The notes below the pieces were generated by a model. The model saw only the letters and a program-made list of their open reading frames with translations. It made no database searches and had not been told where the DNA came from. From assembly GCA_965207565.1 (NCBI GenBank), contig CBDBMQ010000020.1:124001-188000 (forward strand): a stretch of 64,000 nt of DNA, given 5' to 3'. This stretch comes from Bin80 sp965207565. GTDB lineage: Bacteria > Bacteroidota > Rhodothermia > Rhodothermales > Bin80. Positions 8,102 to 18,014 of this stretch are shown here, piece after piece (position 1 is the stretch's first letter; each line of letters begins with the position of its first letter). The position numbers and the translations under genes are program-made.

Positions 8102-9142
8102 TTAATTATTCTGTAGACGGAGTTCGTTGGGCAGGCTTGAGGGATCTGTCATCCAATTTTCAAGGTTTCTCCCGATATAGGATCCAAATAATAACCCCTT
8201 TGATCCCAGCCCAGCCAGTACCCAGATATTGCTGGTCAGTGGGCCGACTATCGGGAGCCTAGTTCCGGGAACCCCAACCCGGATCCCGGCAGATGCACTT
8301 AAAACTTTTGCGGATGCCACGGAGGGGATCATCCGTTGGGTTAGAGCAAGGATTTTTGCAATCCCCTCTTCGGTCGGTTCCAGATCGTGTGGTGCGTGTT
8401 CATAGGTGGTTCCGAGAATCACGCTATTCTTAATTGGAACCGCGTAGCCGTATCCACTGATTGGAAGCGGAATCCCGGCGGGGAGGGATACACGCACCAC
8501 CTGCCCCTTGGTGCAATGAAGGTTCAGGTTCCTCAGCTCGGGGATGGATTGATATCCAGCCCCGACTGCGAGAATCAGCTTTTTTGTTCTCAGGGATCTA
8601 TCCGAGTCCAGTATTACAGTGACGTCCGAACCGTGGTCTTTCCAACCGGCAAGGTGATCATGGATCACCGTGCAGCGGGGGATCAGTGAGGTAATCATAC
8701 TGTTCAGCATTTGCGGTATATCCGCCACACCTCCCTTTGTGATTGCTGCACCGAGTGGAGCGGTAATAGATGGATACATCCCACCCACCTGATCAGGTGG
8801 GAGCCAAGTAAATGAATCAGGTTTTTCCAGGGAGATTGCGCGAAAAAGCGAAGCTTGAACCTCGTTGAGGGCAGGGCGCAGAATGCCACATGGATTATAG
8901 GTCTCAAGTGCTCCTGCGCGGGATAGAGTATGCAGAAAATCCTCATATGCAACATCTGCATTCCAGAATCCTCCCATCCGCTGTCCAGCAAATGGGTTGA
9001 CCAGCCCCGCAGCAATTGCAGAGGCTGCCGGGGCAGTTCCCGAGAGTAGGGCAACCCTTTTCGAGTCAGACAAATACAATGCTGCACAGGTGCCGCCTAA
9101 TCCGGCACCGGCGATGATGATATCAAGCGTTGAATCCTGCAC
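8102..9142 (-). CDS. FAD-dependent oxidoreductase (DAO family)
   Basis: 346-residue D-amino-acid-oxidase-type flavoprotein (Pfam DAO family, also seen in glycine oxidase ThiO and the MnmC oxidase domain). The N-terminal dinucleotide-binding motif IIIAGAGLGGTCAALYL covers residues 8-24. The flavin-contact region SAIAAGLVNPFAGQRM, the central TKKLILAVGAG and the C-terminal IWVLAGLGSKGLLFG (second FAD contact) are all present. The SAIAAGLVNPFAGQRM-like N-terminus resembles MnmC-type or uncharacterised bacterial members more than true D-amino-acid oxidases. The substrate cannot be assigned. The gene is monocistronic on the minus strand, 62 bases from the tRNA gene. Confidence 0.8.
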   Translation of the reverse strand: MQDSTLDIIIAGAGLGGTCAALYLSDSKRVALLSGTAPAASAIAAGLVNPFAGQRMGGFWNADVAYEDFLHTLSRAGALETYNPCGILRPALNEVQASLFRAISLEKPDSFTWLPPDQVGGMYPSITAPLGAAITKGGVADIPQMLNSMITSLIPRCTVIHDHLAGWKDHGSDVTVILDSDRSLRTKKLILAVGAGYQSIPELRNLNLHCTKGQVVRVSLPAGIPLPISGYGYAVPIKNSVILGTTYEHAPHDLEPTEEGIAKILALTQRMIPSVASAKVLSASAGIRVGVPGTRLPIVGPLTSNIWVLAGLGSKGLLFGSYIGRNLENWMTDPSSLPNELRLQNN

Positions 9143-9200
9143 AGGCCTTTACTGGAACAGCTTTATAACGTCAGGGTAGCAAGGGGCCGTTGTACTTGTA

Positions 9201-9277
<77 letters not shown>

Positions 9278-9283
9278 CTATCG

Positions 9284-9329
9284 AAAACGCCCAGAAAACG
9301 TTGAAAATAATAATTCTGGAGCGTTTTTC
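9284..9329 (+). terminator. Probable intrinsic terminator of tRNA-Arg
   Basis: Seven bases after the tRNA, AAAACGCCCAGAA is complementary (one bulge) to TTCTGGAGCGTTTT, with a 16-17-nt A-rich loop and a short T run (TTTTTC) at the 3' side. Position and strand fit termination of the tRNA transcript. Confidence 0.55.
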
Positions 9330-9771
9330 TGTTTGTGTCGGTTCGGCTATATTTGCAACATTTTATAGGTAATCGCGAGAATGGATGCCCCACGGAGCTA
9401 AATACCCCGTCGCCGTTCACACCTTGGCCCAGTTTTTCGCATTGCGGTTCTCGGACCGTAACGTTTCTAGTATCTCGCGCGGTTCCACGACATCATCTTT
9501 CCGAGAAGTTGGGCCGTAGCCAAAACATTTTCCCATCTTCTCTGGGATACTCCCGGTCTAACCATGTGCCGCTCGAGAAGCAGGGGTACGAGTTCGCGGC
9601 CAGTGTGGTCCAGGTAATGGATAGCATTGGCTGCCAACTCAGAGGTGGAACACGAAGTGCTTGCAGGGGGTTCATGATCGCCGGGCGAAAAGTTACTCGT
9701 ATTGCCCGCAATTACAACGGCATCACCCCCTATCAAAACGCATGCTATACGCTCCAAACGAGGATATAAAG
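9330..9771. other. Island left arm, no confident gene
   Basis: About 440 bases between the tRNA terminator and the sugar dehydrogenase. Several frames are open, none with a recognisable family. The best is minus-strand 9467-9757 (96 residues, with ELAANAIHYLDHTGRELV and VPLLLERHMVRPGVSQRR), which could be a gene fragment. No integrase is visible. A GAGG-type ribosome site for the next gene lies near 9758. Confidence 0.3.
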
Positions 9772-10939
9772 ATGATACGTAAGGCTCTTGTCTTGATGGT
9801 CATGGGGTTCATTCTGTCCAGTGCACTGCCAGCCTCTGGCCAGGCACCAGTCCTGCGGTCTGCCTACCACGACTACCGCGTTGTCACGGTGACCCAAGGT
9901 CTCGAACGCCCTTGGTCTATCGCTTTTCTGCCAGGGGGCGACATGTTGGTCACTGAACTCCCGGGGCGACTCCGGATCATTCGGGAGGGAAGGCTACTGG
10001 AGGAGCCGGTGGCCGGGGTCCCCGAGGTCTTGGCCCAAGGCCAGGGCGGGCTGCTTGATGTGGTTCCGCATCCAGATTTTGCATTGAACCGCCTGATCTA
10101 TCTCAGTTACTCAAAGCCCCTGTCTGACAGCGAAGGGGCGACGACGGCCGTCGTGCGAGGCCGCTTCGAAAACGACCGCCTCACCGAGGTCGAGCAGATC
10201 TTTGAGGCAAACTCGATGGGGACGGGGACACTACGGTTCTCGTCTGGCCTTCGACGGGAACGGTTACCTGTTTATCACTGTAGGAGACCGCCAGATACCG
10301 CCTCGGGGAGACCTGGAGGCTCACCCGGCGCAAGACCTCTCCAACCACCACGGCACGGTCATCCGCATCTACGATGACGGGCGCGTTCCAACAGACAACC
10401 CCTTTGTTGGCGAAGCTGGGGCACAACCGGAGATCTGGAGCTACGGGCATCGGAACGCACAGGGGCTGGCGATCCATCCAGAAACGGGTGACCTCTGGAT
10501 CAATGAGCACGGTCCCCAAGGCGGCGATGAACTCAAACCTGATACGCCCTAGTCTCAACTACGGGTGGCCCGTAGTCGGGTACGGGGTGAACTACCGCAG
10601 CGGCACGGCTATCCACGAAGGGAATCCACCGCGAAGGGATGGAACCACCCGTACATTTTTGGGTGCCGTCGATCGCTACCTCGGGGTTGTTGGTATATAC
10701 CGGGGACCGTTTTCCCGCGTGGCGTGGCAACCTCTTTCGTGGGTGGCTTGTCGGGTCAACAACTGGCGCGTCTGACCCTCAATGGCCAGGAGGTTGAGCA
10801 AGAAGAGATACTGCATTTTGGCAGAGGCCGCATCCGCGATGTTCGCCAGGGACCGGATGGCTACATCTACCTAGCTATTGATGACCGGCAGGGGGGCTTG
10901 ACACCAGTGGTGAAGTTAGAACCTGCAGACGCGCACTGA
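9772..10939 (+). pseudogene. PQQ-dependent sugar dehydrogenase (YliI/Gdh-B-like), frameshifted
   Basis: Soluble beta-propeller aldose sugar dehydrogenase family, normally exported and using PQQ. A signal peptide starts at 9772 (MIRKALVLMVMGFILSSALP). Family motifs are spread over several frames: LERPWSIAFLPGGDMLVTEL, then HYGSRLAFDGNGYLFITVGD, IWSYGHRNAQGLAIHPETGD, EHGPQGGDEL, NYGWPVVGYGVNY, FVGGLSGQQLARL and the C-terminal RIRDVRQGPDGYIYLAIDD. Continuity needs about five single-base corrections, near 10230, 10537, 10625, 10640 and 10733, mostly in runs (GGGG, AAA, GGG, TTT). The gene is either decaying or the sequence has indel errors. It lies between tRNA-Arg and a tRNA 3' copy, so it is probably acquired cargo. 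Confidence 0.85.
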
Positions 10940-10998
10940 TCTTGAAGGGAATATCGGGGGTCGTCCAAGGTGGTTTGCCGACTGATCCCTCTCGGCGC

Positions 10999-11043
10999 CT
11001 GACTACGGATCAGAAGGTCAGGGGTTCGAGTCCTCCCGGACAT
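10999..11043 (+). repeat. Partial copy of tRNA-Arg 3' half (putative att site)
   Basis: 45 nt matching tRNA-Arg 9232-9276 with three substitutions, from the anticodon stem (CTGACTACGGATCAG) through the T arm to the 3' acceptor strand. The 5' half is missing, so it is not a functional tRNA. A same-orientation copy of a tRNA 3' end is the classic product of site-specific integration into a tRNA gene. Confidence 0.8.
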
Positions 11044-11079
11044 ACAGAGTCAGCCTCCAGGATTCATCGTATCCGTGGC

Positions 11080-12118
11080 TTAGCGGCTAACTCGCCCAGA
11101 TGTGTCACCAGAGAGCAGTTTTTCTATCTCTGCCACGGTTACTCGGTTGAAGTCGCCCGGGATGGTGTGCTTGAGACAGGACGCGGCAACACCAAAATTC
11201 AGGGCCCTTTGATCGTCTCCTTCAAATGACAGGAGCCCATAGATGAGGCCCCCGCCAAATGAATCGCCCCCGCCAACCCGGTCAACAATTGGAGTGACCT
11301 CATACGTAGGTCCATGGAGGAGCTCCGATCCGTTCCATAGAAACGCCTGACCAGATATTGTGTGAGGCGCTGATCGAACTTCTCAGTGTGGTCACTGCAC
11401 GTGTGCAGCGTGGAAAAATCTCCGTCAGTTGTCTCCCCACCGACTCGTACGCAGAAGCATCCAAATGGTCACTTCGGACATCCACTCCCTCAGGGTGGAT
11501 CCCAAAAACTTTTTGGGCATCTTCTTCATTGCCGATAATCACATCACAGAAGGAAACCAGCCCGGGCATGACTTCTGCGGGAGTTTTACCCCACTTCCAT
11601 AGCCGTGCCCGGTAATTGAGGTCAACCGAAATCGTCAGGTCATGACGGCTGGCTGCCTCAAGAGCTTCTTTGATAGTCAATGCGGCTGTTTCGGAGATCG
11701 CAGGTGTAATTCCTGTCCAATGGAACCAATCCGCTTCGGAAAAGACCTCATCCCAGTCAATCATTCCAGGCGTGATGGAAGCTATTCCCGAATGTGCACG
11801 GTCATAGAGGACCTTGGCTTGCTCGTGCCGATGCACCTGTTTCGAGGAAATAAATGCCCAAACGTTCGCCCCCTCGCTGAATGAATTGTGTATCAATTCC
11901 GAATGCAGCCATGGCCCGGATTGCACTGGTCCCCAACTCGTTGGATGGCACCCGGGATACAAACGTGGCAGGGATTCCATATTGGGACAATGAGACAGCA
12001 ACATTTTGCTTCTGCCCCTCCATAACATGCATCAAAGGACGATGCCTGGGTAAATCTTTGGAATTCCTGGAGTAGAAAGTCTCAGCATAATTTCGCCGAA
12101 GGTGACGCAGCGTTTCAT
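11080..12118 (-). pseudogene. kdgK: 2-keto-3-deoxygluconate kinase-like PfkB sugar kinase, frameshifted
   Basis: Ribokinase/PfkB-family kinase most like KDG kinase, which phosphorylates 2-dehydro-3-deoxygluconate. Pieces in order on the minus strand: the start MKRCVTFGEIMLRLSTPG at 12118, SSFDACYGGAEA, VAVSLSQYGIPATFVSRVP, GIYFLETGASARAS, DWFHWTGITPAIS, SVDLNYRARLWKWG, DVIIGNEEDAQKVFG, SISASHNIWSG, and the catalytic VDRVGGGDSFGGGLIYGL near the end, stop at 11080-11082. At least four single-base shifts separate them (about 12070, 12000, 11835, 11345), each removable by changing a run of identical bases by one. Neighbouring sugar genes are a DASS transporter and xylulokinase. Confidence 0.85.
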
Positions 12119-12160
12119 TTTTGATAGGGTTGTGTGATTCAAGTAGAATTAAAAGAAGGA

Positions 12161-13644
12161 TTACATTGCCCATTCTGGAATCGTTCCGGTCTCAATTCCA
12201 AATACCCACAAGATCAGTGAATAGGCACAGACGGTAATCAACAGGAGGAAAGCGAAGTTCAGTGCAAGACCTGCACATGCCATCTCAAAGACGGTAACAC
12301 GCCCACTCCCGTAAACAATCGCGTTAGGTGGTGTGGCAACGGGAAGCATGAAGGCACAACTGGCTGCCAGGGCTGCGGGGACTGCCATGAGTAAAGGGTT
12401 TTCCCCAACGGCCAACGCCAAAGCGGCTAAGACGGGCAAAAATGTTGCCGTGGTTGCTGTGTTGCTGGTGATTTCTGTGAGAAAAACAATGATCCCGGTC
12501 GTCAGAAGGATAATCAGAATCGTTGGGAACTGCTGCAGGGGCTCCAGCGATTCACCGAGCCAGGAAGCGAGACCACTCCCGGAAACAGCACCTGCCAGAC
12601 TAAGGCCGCCTCCAATCAGAATCAATGCTCCCCACGGGCAGTTGTTTTTGCGGTTTCCCAGTCCTGTACAAAGATTCCCCGCTTGAAGTCAATGGGGATC
12701 ACAAACAGCGATAAGCCTCCAATCATCGCAATCCCGGCATCTGTGAGCCCAGGGATCCACAGAATAAGCAAAGGGCGTGTGATCCACAGTAGTGCAGTAA
12801 TCAGAAAAACGATGCCAACAACTTTCTCCCCCTTCTTCATCGGGCCAAGCTTGTCCTGCTCACGTTCAATCAAGTGCGTACTTCCAACCAAGTCGTTCTT
12901 GGAAAATGGATAGAGAACTCTTGTAATCATGAGAAACACAAGGGGGACACCAATCAAAACAATTGGCACCCCAACCGATAACCATCTCGTAAAGGTGATC
13001 GTATATCCGTATTCGCTTTCAAAGAACGCACTGATAAATGCGTTGGGGATGGTGCCAATGAGAGTCCCCATCCCACCTATGTTTGCTGCATAGGCAACGC
13101 CTAACAGTAATGCAACCGCAAAGTGGTGCTTGAACCGTTCACTGCTGCTCTCAGTATCTGCCAGTGCAATGACGGAAAGGGCAACAGGAAGCATCATCAA
13201 GGTCGTAGCAGTATTACTCACCCACATGCTCAGTCCTGCGGTTGCAATCATGAATCCCCCAATCAAGGCCCGCGGCCCTGTACCTGCGCGCGCGATAATC
13301 CACATGGCAATCCGCCGATGTAACCCCCATCTCATCATGCCCAAGGCGATCATGAATCCCCCCATGAACAAAAAGATGATCGGATGGGCATAGGGCTCCG
13401 CAGTTTCCTGGAGGGTACGGACACCTAAAACGGGAAATAATACCAAGGGCAGAAGCGAGGTAGCAGGAATGGGAATAGATTCACAGATCCACCATGTTGC
13501 CATAAGCAGTGCGGTCCCTGTTGTATACCACGCGACTGCTGATAGACCATCTGGCGGCGGCAGAAAAAGAACAATGATTAACCAAAGCGGCCCCAGGAAC
13601 AGTCCCACATATTGGCGTAATCCGTAAGAGGGGGGTATCTCCAT
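12161..13644 (-). pseudogene. DASS/SLC13-family anion symporter, one frameshift
   Basis: Sodium:dicarboxylate/sulfate symporter family inner-membrane protein. The first 340 residues (start at 13644, MEIPPSYGLRQYVGLFLGP) contain WWICESIPIPATSLLPLVLF and SNTATTLMMLPVALSV, the first Ser-Asn-Thr motif. The frame closes near 12622. The remainder continues in another frame with LILIGGGLSLAGAVSGSG and EITSNTATTATFLPVLAALA, the second SNT motif, ending at 12161. Adding one C to the CCC run near 12635 restores a single about 494-residue protein of normal length. The likely substrate is a di- or tricarboxylate, not resolvable from sequence. It lies 43 bases upstream of the kdgK-like start, same strand. 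Confidence 0.87.
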
Positions 13645-13693
13645 AATTCCCTTAAATTACACTTTTATCCGCAGTTAACGCCTTGATCCTCCC

Positions 13694-15178
13694 ATGTCAG
13701 CACTCCCTTGTATTCTCGGACTGGATGTTTCCACCACTGCATCCAAAGCCGTTTGTATCAATTCCGAAGGCACTGTCCTTGCACAGGCATCAAATGAACA
13801 CCAGTTGTCCAGCCCATATCCACTTTGGAGTGAACAGGATCCCGAAAATTGGTGGCATGCCATGTGCAAGAGCATTCGCAGTATCCTGTTGTCTGTTGAT
13901 GCAAAAGCTGTACGGGCGATCGGGCTGACCGGACAAATGCATGGCCTAGTTCTACTGGATTCCCACGGAGAGATGCTCCGTCCAGCTATGCTCTGGAATG
14001 ATGGCAGGGCTGGAAAGCAGTGCACAATGATCCGTGAACGGGTAGGGTTGGAGCGTCTTGTTGCAACCACAGGGAATGATGCATTTACAGGTTTCACGGC
14101 GCCGAAGCTTTTGTGGGTTCACGATCATGAGCCAGAATGTTATGCAAAAATTGCTCAAGTCTTATTACCCAAAGATTATATCCGATGGAAACTGAGCGGC
14201 ACGTATGCAACAGATCGGGCGGGGGCAGGTGGGACTTTGCTGTTAGATCTTTCAACTCGCACCTGGGCGGTGGATTTGCTTAGGGATCTTGAGATTCCAG
14301 AAGCGTGGCTTCCGCCAACACATGAGGGTACCGAGGCTACAGGTATTATTGATCGCACAGGTGCATTGGAGACGGGCCTCCTGGAGGGAACACCAGTTTA
14401 TGCAGGAGGCGGAGATCAGGCTGCGCAAGCAGTTGGCGTAGGAGCAATTCATCCCGACACCTGGGCAGTGACCCTGGGGACCTCCGGGGTTGTCTTTGCT
14501 CCGTCGAAGGATCCACGCACCGAGCCACTCGGACGCGCTCATGCATTCCCACATGCAATTCCTGAAACCTGGCATATGATGGGCGTCATGCTCAGTGCGG
14601 CGGGTAGCCTTCAATGGTATCGGGATACACTCGCGAGCCATATTTCGTTTGAGCAGTTACTTGAAGAAGCTGCAGAGGTGGAGCCTGGAAGTGGAGGACT
14701 TTTCTTCTCACCTTATCTCAGTGGAGAGCGTACTCCACATGCTGATCCACTGGTCAGGGGCAGCTTTATCGGGCTCACTTCTCGGCATACCCGTGGTCAT
14801 CTTACAAGAGCAGTTCTTGAGGGGGTAGCTTACGGCTTAAGAGATAATTTGCAGCTTCTCCATGACACGGGGCTACCGGCTCCTGAGCGGATCAGGATTT
14901 CCGGTGGTGGAGCAAAAAGTACGTTATGGCGGCAGATTCTCTCAGACATCATGCGACACCCACTGAGCGTGGTCGAGGTGACCGAAGGGGCGGCAATGGG
15001 AGCAGCATTGTTAGCGGGGACCGGTGTGGGTATTTGGGATTCCGTGCAAGCGGCTTGTGATTCAACGATCTCTGTCCACGAGCAATCTTTTCCCGGAGAT
15101 GCAGAACCCGTATATGCCGGTTTACATGAGCAGTTCAAGGATCTCTACCCACGTCTAAAAGGATTTTACAGTACTTAG
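13694..15178 (+). CDS. xylB: Xylulokinase
   Basis: 494-residue FGGY-family carbohydrate kinase that phosphorylates D-xylulose to xylulose 5-phosphate. The N-terminal ATPase motif is CILGLDVSTTASKAVCIN (residues 6-23). Then come GLTGQMHGLVLLD, MLWNDGRAGKQC (sugar contact), the KDYIRWKLSGTYATDRAGAGGT segment (seen at about 165-186), GGGDQAAQAVGVGA with the catalytic Asp, the adenosine motif ISGGGAKSTLWRQI and the C-terminal EGAAMGAALLAGTG. The length matches XylB. The MHGL and D-x-R-A pattern fits xylulokinase rather than glycerol kinase. It is uninterrupted although its neighbours are frameshifted. No xylose isomerase is present nearby. Confidence 0.92.
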   Translation: MSALPCILGLDVSTTASKAVCINSEGTVLAQASNEHQLSSPYPLWSEQDPENWWHAMCKSIRSILLSVDAKAVRAIGLTGQMHGLVLLDSHGEMLRPAMLWNDGRAGKQCTMIRERVGLERLVATTGNDAFTGFTAPKLLWVHDHEPECYAKIAQVLLPKDYIRWKLSGTYATDRAGAGGTLLLDLSTRTWAVDLLRDLEIPEAWLPPTHEGTEATGIIDRTGALETGLLEGTPVYAGGGDQAAQAVGVGAIHPDTWAVTLGTSGVVFAPSKDPRTEPLGRAHAFPHAIPETWHMMGVMLSAAGSLQWYRDTLASHISFEQLLEEAAEVEPGSGGLFFSPYLSGERTPHADPLVRGSFIGLTSRHTRGHLTRAVLEGVAYGLRDNLQLLHDTGLPAPERIRISGGGAKSTLWRQILSDIMRHPLSVVEVTEGAAMGAALLAGTGVGIWDSVQAACDSTISVHEQSFPGDAEPVYAGLHEQFKDLYPRLKGFYST

Positions 15179-15182
15179 GTGA

Positions 15183-16216
15183 CTATTTGTATTTGCTCTC
15201 GTGGCGGTAGCGTATCCCGGTCGCTCCAAGTGGGGCATTGGCACGAGTCCCAATACTGAGTGGGTCAGAGCCACGTTCCTGATAGAGGAAGTAGGCTGCA
15301 CCAGCGACCATAGCGCCGTTATCCATGCACAGATCACTCCCTGGGGTAAAAGTCTCATAACCATGTTCTTTCGCGGCATGTTGTAGTGCTTTCCGCAGTG
15401 GAGTATTCAATGCAACCCCACCGGCCAGCGTAATCTGGCAGAGTTGATGCTCCTGGGCAATACGCATGGTTTTGGAGACCAATAGATCAATGATCGCTTG
15501 TTGAAAGCTCGCACACAGTCCGCCCGGTTCAGATCGGGGTCTCGGTTAATTGCTGCAATGACGGCTGTTTTTAAGCCACTAAAACTGAACTCTCCATCGG
15601 GGCTGTTGATCAATGGGCGGGGGAAATCATATGCATTCGGGTTTCCTTTTTCTGCTAGTTTTTCGATGGCTGCTCCACCTGGATGGCCTAGTTTCAGATG
15701 GCGGGCCACTTTATCGAGTACTTCGCCTGCGGCGTCATCCCGTGTATGGCCGAGTAACTCGTACGTGCCATGAGCAATTACTTTGAGCAGGAGCGTATGA
15801 CCTCCTGCAACTGTGAGACATAGAAACGGAAAACGAAGTTCATCGGAGCGCCCCATGAGGTTCGAATAAATATGCCCCTCCAAATGATGGATCCCGATCA
15901 ATGGAATACCACAGGCCAAGGCAATTGACTTTGCGGCAGAGACCCCAACCACCAGGGAAAGCATTAGTCCTTGGTGATGAGAAACCGCCACCGCATCAAG
16001 GTCTGAAAAAGAGATCTGGGCCTTTTTCAGTGCCAATTCAAGAACAAAGTTGATTTTGGCCGTATGCTCTCGGGCTGCGATCACGGGGACAATTCCTCCA
16101 AAGCGGTCATGTGCTTCGTATTGCGATGCAATAACGTTTGAGAGTACGTTGTGTCCGTCTTGCACGACAGCAACTCCCGTATCGTCACAGGAAGTATCAA
16201 TCCCTAAAATTCGCAT
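15183..16216 (-). CDS. tsaD: tRNA t6A37 threonylcarbamoyltransferase TsaD, frameshifted as given
   Basis: Transfers the threonylcarbamoyl group to A37 of ANN-decoding tRNAs. The first 269 residues from 16216 carry MRILGIDTSCDDTG, the metal-binding HxxxH in AAREHTAKINF, VAVSHHQGLMLSLVVG, HHLEGHIYSNL and LTVAGGHTLLL. The frame breaks after RADCVRAF near 15505. The rest lies in the adjacent frame: ASFQQAIIDLLVSK, ITLAGGVALNTPLRKAL, FTPGSDLCMDNGAMVAGAAY, ending at 15183. A single-base insertion near 15510 (for example GG for G) restores about 344 residues. Because tsaD is essential in most bacteria and everything else is conserved, a sequence error is likely. Converges with xylB. Confidence 0.9.
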
Positions 16217-16224
16217 AGGACAGA

Positions 16225-16863
16225 TCAGTGAGAGGCATCTTTCTCCACATGAGATGGCTGCAGGTAGGCAGGGGTGAGTGACTTGATGTCCGCACCCTCC
16301 ATACTGTCGGAAGTTTTCATTGTAGCAATTAAAGCTTCCGGCAGGAGGCGATCCATGGAGAGGTACTTGTCATTTCCAGCAAACCGTTCCTTGAATGTAT
16401 CACCATATTCGAGAATATGGATTGAATTCGAATCTGCAAGGATCTGTTGGATCACGGCATTTATGGGGCCTACCGCCATCTCCTGAGAATCGGATGTTGA
16501 ATATCGTGCATAGTAGCACTGGTTACGCCCAGCATTCATGAGCGCCCAAGAAGGTTTAGAATAACCCGCCGCCAGTGCATCAAGCGTGTAGAGTGGCATC
16601 AGAGGAATTTCAAGTATCTGTGCCAGTGTTTTGGCCGCCGTAACCCCGATATTTAATCCGGTCCAGGAACCCGGGCCAATGACTACGGCGATACGGCTCA
16701 GGTCCTGGGGAGTAATGTGCAAATTTTCAAGGGATGTATGGATTTGTTCATGTAAATGTTCTGCAGGGCGATCACGAAGGATACAACTGGTGGATAGCTG
16801 ATGATCCTCCGTGATCAGGACGGTAGTAAATGGGCCGGATGTGTCAAGAACCAGTGTTCGCAT
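16225..16863 (-). CDS. tsaB: TsaB, t6A complex scaffold subunit
   Basis: 212-residue partner of TsaD and TsaE in the bacterial threonylcarbamoyl transfer complex. Actin-like fold is recognised from MRTLVLDTSGPFTTVLI at the start and the highly conserved VVIGPGSWTGLNIGVTAAK (about residues 60-78), followed by PLYTLDALAAGY and the MNAGRNQCYYARY strand. It lacks the TsaD metal-binding histidines, as TsaB should. The length is normal. It lies between tsaE (20-base overlap) and tsaD (8-base gap), which groups all three t6A genes in one transcription unit. Confidence 0.92.
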   Translation of the reverse strand: MRTLVLDTSGPFTTVLITEDHQLSTSCILRDRPAEHLHEQIHTSLENLHITPQDLSRIAVVIGPGSWTGLNIGVTAAKTLAQILEIPLMPLYTLDALAAGYSKPSWALMNAGRNQCYYARYSTSDSQEMAVGPINAVIQQILADSNSIHILEYGDTFKERFAGNDKYLSMDRLLPEALIATMKTSDSMEGADIKSLTPAYLQPSHVEKDASH

Positions 16864-17361
16864 GATTTGACAGTTTACTGAGCAGATCCACGTAACGCGG
16901 GGAAGTAGAGGACATCCTGAAGTTTCTCAGATTTTCATCTTGTCCTAGTGAGATGGAAATTCGCAGGAATTCGGGAACCAGTTCGGACAGGAATTTAGAT
17001 GCCCATTCGACAATTACGATGTGATTCGGGTTCTCAAACAATTCTTGAAAGAGCATGAAGTCCGCATTCGTCAAGGTGCTGAGCCTATAAAAATCAATGT
17101 GAACCAGCGTACAGCTCCCGAGAGGATACTCTTGAACCAGGGTGTAGGCTGGGCTGGTCACATGGGTCGTCGAGGGATACCAAGTCCTTGGGCCAGTCCT
17201 TGTACGAAGCAGGTCTTGCCTGCCCCGAGTGGGCCATCAAGTCCCAAGATAGATGATTTGGGTAACCAGCCACCAATCAGGCGACCTAAGGATTGGGTTT
17301 CGGAGGGGCTGGAAGTTACGAGGTCAACCAAGTCGTCATAGAAATTCTTGTCGCTGTGCAA
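16844..17361 (-). CDS. tsaE: TsaE, t6A complex ATPase, frameshifted as given
   Basis: Small P-loop ATPase that activates the TsaBD complex. Starting at 17361 the first frame gives SSPSETQSLGRLIG and the Walker A-like GLDGPLGAGKTCFVQGLAQG (residues 41-60), then stops after GIPRRPM. The adjacent frame continues with VTSPAYTLVQEYPLGSC, LVHIDFYRL and VIVEWASKF, all hallmark TsaE segments, and ends at 16844. Reading CCCC for the CCC run near 17163 gives GIPRRPHVTSPAYTL and a complete protein of about 172 residues. It heads the tsaE-tsaB-tsaD run. Confidence 0.9.
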
Positions 17362-17364
17362 CGC

Positions 17365-17403
17365 TGATCATGGTGCAGGGTTGCCTGTTAGTTATTGATC
17401 ATG
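17365..17403. promoter_or_regulatory. Direct repeat of TGATCATGGTG in a divergent promoter gap
   Basis: The 77-base gap between tsaE (minus) and the DUF4399 lipoprotein gene (plus) contains two direct copies of TGATCATGGTG, at 17366 and 17397, 31 bases (about three helical turns) apart. Each has the palindrome TGATCA. Spacing and position could suit a regulator site, but no regulator is known. Confidence 0.25.
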
Positions 17404-17438
17404 GTGTATCTTTGTGGTTGAATCAAACAATTAGATCT

Positions 17439-17894
17439 ATGAGATTGTACTGGATAGTGCTACTATTCATCCTTGCCTCCTGCCAATCTGAGACGCAGGT
17501 TTCAACAGAGTCCGAGATAGAGATGGCATATGTCCGATCCCAATCTGCTGAGGGCGCGGTTGTATATATCATTACGCCTGGGGATGGGGATGTCATACAA
17601 GGTGGCATGGTGAGTGTTAAGTTTGGTTTATCCGGTATGGGAGTTGCGCCGGCCGGCGTTGAATTCCCCAACTCGGGCCATCATCATCTATTGGTGAATG
17701 CGGTAGACATACCGGCCATGGATATGCCGATTCCAACAGATTCAGCCCATATCCATTTTGGACTTGGGCAGACAGAAACTACATTGGAGTTAAGCCCCGG
17801 CATCTATACACTTCAGTTACTCCTGGGTGATTACAGCCATATCCCACATGATCCACCCGTGATGTCAGAATCTGTGACCATCACCGTTGAGTAG
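17439..17894 (+). CDS. DUF4399-domain lipoprotein
   Basis: 151-residue predicted lipoprotein. The signal MRLYWIVLLFILASC has a lipobox (LASC) with the lipidated Cys at residue 15. The mature part matches the DUF4399 family: VVYIITPGDGDVIQGGMVSVKFGLSGMGVAPAG, then NSGHHHLLVN, IPTDSAHIHFGLGQTET and GIYTLQLLLGDYSHIPH. The several histidines, GHHHLL and AHIHFG, suggest a metal site, but no function is established. The frame is open further upstream to 17253; I chose 17439 because it places a proper signal peptide at the N-terminus. Confidence 0.8.
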   Translation: MRLYWIVLLFILASCQSETQVSTESEIEMAYVRSQSAEGAVVYIITPGDGDVIQGGMVSVKFGLSGMGVAPAGVEFPNSGHHHLLVNAVDIPAMDMPIPTDSAHIHFGLGQTETTLELSPGIYTLQLLLGDYSHIPHDPPVMSESVTITVE

Positions 17895-18014
17895 TGCTGA
17901 CAAGGGCAGCCCGCATCTGCAGAGTAATTGTGAAATGCTCCAATGAATGGATCTCAGTGTATAGGTGAGGGCCTGGGTTGAGATGATAGAGGTGTGGATT
18001 GCCAAAGGAAGCGA

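Noticed and set aside
9467..9757. 96-residue minus ORF as an island gene
   Set aside because: No recognised family, no ribosome site, and competing frames are equally open; mentioned only in the gap entry.
10999..11043. A second functional tRNA-Arg
   Set aside because: The 5' acceptor strand and D arm are missing; only the 3' half is present.
15183..15482. Separate small gene for the 99-residue TsaD-like frame
   Set aside because: It is the C-terminal part of tsaD after a single-base shift, not an independent gene.
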